This document shows positions 61,845-64,000 of a stretch of 64,000 bases of DNA, piece after piece. Each line of letters opens with the position of its first letter. The stretch's first letter is position 1. The notes under the pieces are model-generated. The model did no database searches and was not told the DNA's origin. It was given only the letters and a program-made list of their open reading frames with translations. Origin of the DNA: an uncultured Verrucomicrobiota bacterium (GTDB taxonomy: Bacteria > Verrucomicrobiota > Verrucomicrobiia > Limisphaerales > UBA9464); NCBI GenBank assembly GCA_903907995.1, contig CAIVQH010000019.1, positions 62,001 to 126,000 of the forward strand. The letters run 5' to 3'. The position numbers and the translations under genes were made by a program.

Positions 61845-62062
61845 GGGTCCGCATTCATTCGGACTGGCGAGCTTGCGTCCGTCTGACGATCTGCCCGCCT
61901 GATCCGGCCTAACCGGAGTGCGCGAAAGCCGTGCTCAGGCGCGAAACCGGAACATCCGGCTCCTTAAAATTGTCATTTCCGGCCAAAAGTCCGACCAAAA
62001 TGCTGAATTCGAACGTTCCCTTGTATAGGCTGCCTCGGCAGCCAATGCCGTCTCCTCGTTTT

Positions 62063-63187
62063 ATGCGGATCACCATACCTTCCTTCCACTTTCTGGCCGC
62101 TGTTTGCGCGGCGCTGGTCACGCCGGCGAACGGTGCCAGCCTCGACGGCCCCCTCAAGGTCCTGAAATCCGTCGGCCCAGAAGGGCAGGGCAACGCGGCC
62201 GCGAGCCAGGCATGGCCGACCGTGGCGGCGGCGGGCGGCTCAGAACTCACAACGATTCTAGGCGCGATGGATGGTGCCAATGATTACGCGCTGAACTGGC
62301 TCCAAGCGGCAGTAGAGACCGTGGTGCAGCGCGAATCGGCGGCGGGCCGAAAGTTGCCGGTGTCGGAGCTCGAAGCGTTTATCCGCGACACCGGGCATCA
62401 TCCACGGGCGCGTCGGGCGGCTTACGAACTGATCGTGCAGGCGGAGCCGGAACGGGCGCGGAAATTGGTGCCCGGTTTCGTGAACGATCCCGCCAATGAG
62501 CTGCGCCGTGACGCCGTGCAGCTGCTGATGGACGCGGCCGCCAACCACGTGGCCAGTGACAAGCCGGCGGCCGTCGCCAGCTACCGGCAGGCCCTGCTGG
62601 CGGCCCGCGAGGCCGACCAGATTGAAGCCATCGCCAAGACCCTGGGCGACCTGGGTGAAAAGGTGGACCTGGCGCAGACCTTTGGCTGGGTGACGAAATG
62701 GAAGCTCATCGGCCCTTTCGACAACACCGGGAACGTCGGCTTTGGAAAGGCGTTTCCGCCGGAGCAGCAGATAGACCCGGCCGCAGAGTACGACGGCAAG
62801 AACGGCCGCGTGAAGTGGGTCGGTTTCGAGAGCAAAGACGACTATGGCATCGTGGATTTCAACAAGCCTTTCGAGTCGCTCAAGGAGGTTGCCGGCTACG
62901 CGATGGCCGAGTTCTGGTCCGCCACGGAGCGGCCGGCGGAGGTTCGATTGGTTTGCGGGAACGGCTGGAAGGTCTGGGTCAATGGAAAATACCTCTTCGG
63001 GCGTGACGAGTACCACACCGGGACGGAGATCGACCAGTTTCGCCTGCCAGTGGAACTTCAGGCCGGGCGGAACCTCATCCTGGTGAAATGCACCCAGAAC
63101 GAACAGAAGGAGGACTGGACCAAGGAATGGGAATTCGCGCTCCGCATCACCGATGCCCTGGGAACACCCATCCGCTCCGCCCAATGA
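62063..63187 (+). CDS. Exported hypothetical protein with C-terminal jelly-roll-like domain
   Basis: 374 residues with a signal peptide (MRITIPSFHFLAAVCAALVTPANG). The middle part is helical, with HEAT-like character. The C-terminal 150 residues (WKLIGPFDNTGNVGFGKAFP, then VRLVCGNGWKVWVNGKYLFG and AGRNLILVKCTQNEQ) resemble the beta-sandwich found in many planctomycete and verrucomicrobial secreted proteins: a GPFDN opening, then NDGxKVWVNGK and GxNxLLVK. The ATG at 62045 is an alternative start. The stop overlaps the next gene (ATGA), so the two are coupled. Confidence 0.83.
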   Translation: MRITIPSFHFLAAVCAALVTPANGASLDGPLKVLKSVGPEGQGNAAASQAWPTVAAAGGSELTTILGAMDGANDYALNWLQAAVETVVQRESAAGRKLPVSELEAFIRDTGHHPRARRAAYELIVQAEPERARKLVPGFVNDPANELRRDAVQLLMDAAANHVASDKPAAVASYRQALLAAREADQIEAIAKTLGDLGEKVDLAQTFGWVTKWKLIGPFDNTGNVGFGKAFPPEQQIDPAAEYDGKNGRVKWVGFESKDDYGIVDFNKPFESLKEVAGYAMAEFWSATERPAEVRLVCGNGWKVWVNGKYLFGRDEYHTGTEIDQFRLPVELQAGRNLILVKCTQNEQKEDWTKEWEFALRITDALGTPIRSAQ

Positions 63188-64000
63188 ACCTTTTCAAACC
63201 GACCCCGGCTTCCGCTGCGATGAAACCCCTGCTGCTCGCCTCCGCCCTGTTCGCCGCCGTCAGCCTTCACGCCGAGGACTGGCCACAGTTCCGGGGCCCG
63301 CACGGCGACGGCATCGCGCCCGGGGCCAAGCTCCCCGCGAAGCTGGACGCGCAATCCGTCGCCTGGGCGGCCGACCTGCCTGGCCGCGGCGTGTCGTCCC
63401 CCATCGTCGTGGGCGACCGCGTGTTTGTGACGAGCGCGAGCGGGCCGAAGAACGAGCGGCTACGGGTGCTCTGCTTCCGGCTCAGTGACGGCACGTTGCG
63501 CTGGGAACGGCGCTTCTGGGCCACGGGCCGGACGATGACGCACCCCAAAATCAGCACCGCCACCCCGACCCCGGCCAGCGACGGGCGCAACGTCTATGCG
63601 CTCTTCTCCTCGAATGACTGCGTCGCGCTGGATCTCGACGGAAACCTGGTCTGGTACCGCGGGCTGGGCCGGGATTATCCCAACGCCAACAACTCGCTGG
63701 GCATGTCCTCGTCGCCGGTGGTGACGGCGGGCGCGCTGGTGGTGCAGGTGGAAAGCGAGAGCGAATCATTCACGGCGGGACTTGATCCCGCCACCGGGGG
63801 CAACCGCTGGAAAATCGAGCGACCGAAAAGGTCGAACTGGTCCTCGCCGGTCCTCACTCAGGGCCCGGACGGGCAGCCCGTCGTCCTGCTGCAGTCCGGC
63901 AAAGGGATGGTGGCGGTGGAACCGGCCACCGGAAAGATCCTCTGGCAGTACGACGGGCGGAGTTCCGAAGTTCCTTCGACGACCCCCAGCCACGGCCGCC
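63184..64000 (+). CDS. PQQ-like beta-propeller exported protein, 5' part
   Basis: Open to the right edge; 272 residues are visible. A signal peptide (MKPLLLASALFAAVSLHA; ATG at 63184 or 63220) precedes EDWPQFRGPHGDGIAPG, the typical opening of verrucomicrobial and planctomycete PQQ-like repeat proteins. Repeats follow: VAWAADLPGRGVSSPIVVGD, NVYALFSSNDCVALDLDGNL, GLDPATGGNRWKIERP and AVEPATGKILWQYDG. These blades usually form an eight-bladed propeller, but most members lack PQQ-binding residues and enzyme activity is not proven. It starts within the preceding stop codon, so the two are probably made together. Confidence 0.9.
   Translation, partial: MNLFKPTPASAAMKPLLLASALFAAVSLHAEDWPQFRGPHGDGIAPGAKLPAKLDAQSVAWAADLPGRGVSSPIVVGDRVFVTSASGPKNERLRVLCFRLSDGTLRWERRFWATGRTMTHPKISTATPTPASDGRNVYALFSSNDCVALDLDGNLVWYRGLGRDYPNANNSLGMSSSPVVTAGALVVQVESESESFTAGLDPATGGNRWKIERPKRSNWSSPVLTQGPDGQPVVLLQSGKGMVAVEPATGKILWQYDGRSSEVPSTTPSHGR

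Noticed and set aside
1-64000. tRNA, rRNA, tmRNA genes or a replication origin
   Set aside because: No cloverleaf, rRNA or DnaA-box cluster was seen in the gaps between genes.

Overview
The window is GC-rich chromosomal DNA with a mixture of universal housekeeping genes and gene families typical of Verrucomicrobiota: DUF1080 secreted proteins, RCC1 propellers, CotH kinase-like proteins, large secreted glycosidases and beta-helix proteins, and PQQ-type propellers. A member of that phylum is the best guess. The order cannot be fixed from this sequence alone. Every function below is inferred from reading motifs by eye; no database search was run.

Layout. 1-0.7 kb: the end of a eukaryotic-type glutamine synthetase and its terminator. 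0.8-5.3 kb: an MnmC-like methyltransferase, the SRP RNA, then dnaX-ybaB-recR and a HAD phosphatase. 5.5-13.3 kb: a TPR/CPBP protease fusion, a DUF4142 protein, an orphan parB, a VapC-type toxin-antitoxin pair, a PfkB kinase, peptide deformylase, a class III aminotransferase and rsmA. 13.3-21 kb, all on the minus strand: a DUF1080 protein, a GH44 glycosidase, a chemoreceptor and a parallel beta-helix protein. 21-26.8 kb: an RND permease, adaptor and TolC operon. 26.9-30.1 kb: a minus-strand cluster that looks metal-related (Met/His-rich peptide, small membrane protein, Spy-like protein, ECF sigma factor, TRASH/YHS-like protein, His-tailed EamA transporter). 30.3-35.3 kb: a C39 peptidase-like protein, cytochrome c', an M3 peptidase and two rhomboid proteases. 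35.5-38.5 kb: LuxE-like and LuxC-like genes followed by queD. 38.8-48.2 kb: sugar-type oxidoreductases, DUF1080 and RCC1 proteins, a Tat-exported intradiol dioxygenase and a dienelactone hydrolase. 48.2-57.5 kb: a CotH protein, an HslV-like Ntn hydrolase, rarA, 5-formyl-THF cyclo-ligase, RNase Y and xseA. 57.6-61.8 kb: a 1408-residue SWIM/SNF2 helicase. The last two genes are secreted proteins; the second runs off the end.

The most unusual content is repetitive. First, a REP-associated tyrosine transposase (RAYT, HUH/Y1 family) with its palindromic REP arms sits in frame inside the SNF2 helicase gene, between helicase motifs I and Ia. A second REP pair is translated elsewhere in the same protein. 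Second, at least fifteen loci carry short tandem arrays with a period of 7 nt (sometimes 8). Each locus has its own unit sequence. Most lie right beside gene ends, and three lie in frame inside genes (two in the aminotransferase, one in xseA). Third, two further families of paired inverted hairpins are present. Together these suggest a genome shaped by several small repeat systems that invade coding sequence without breaking reading frames.
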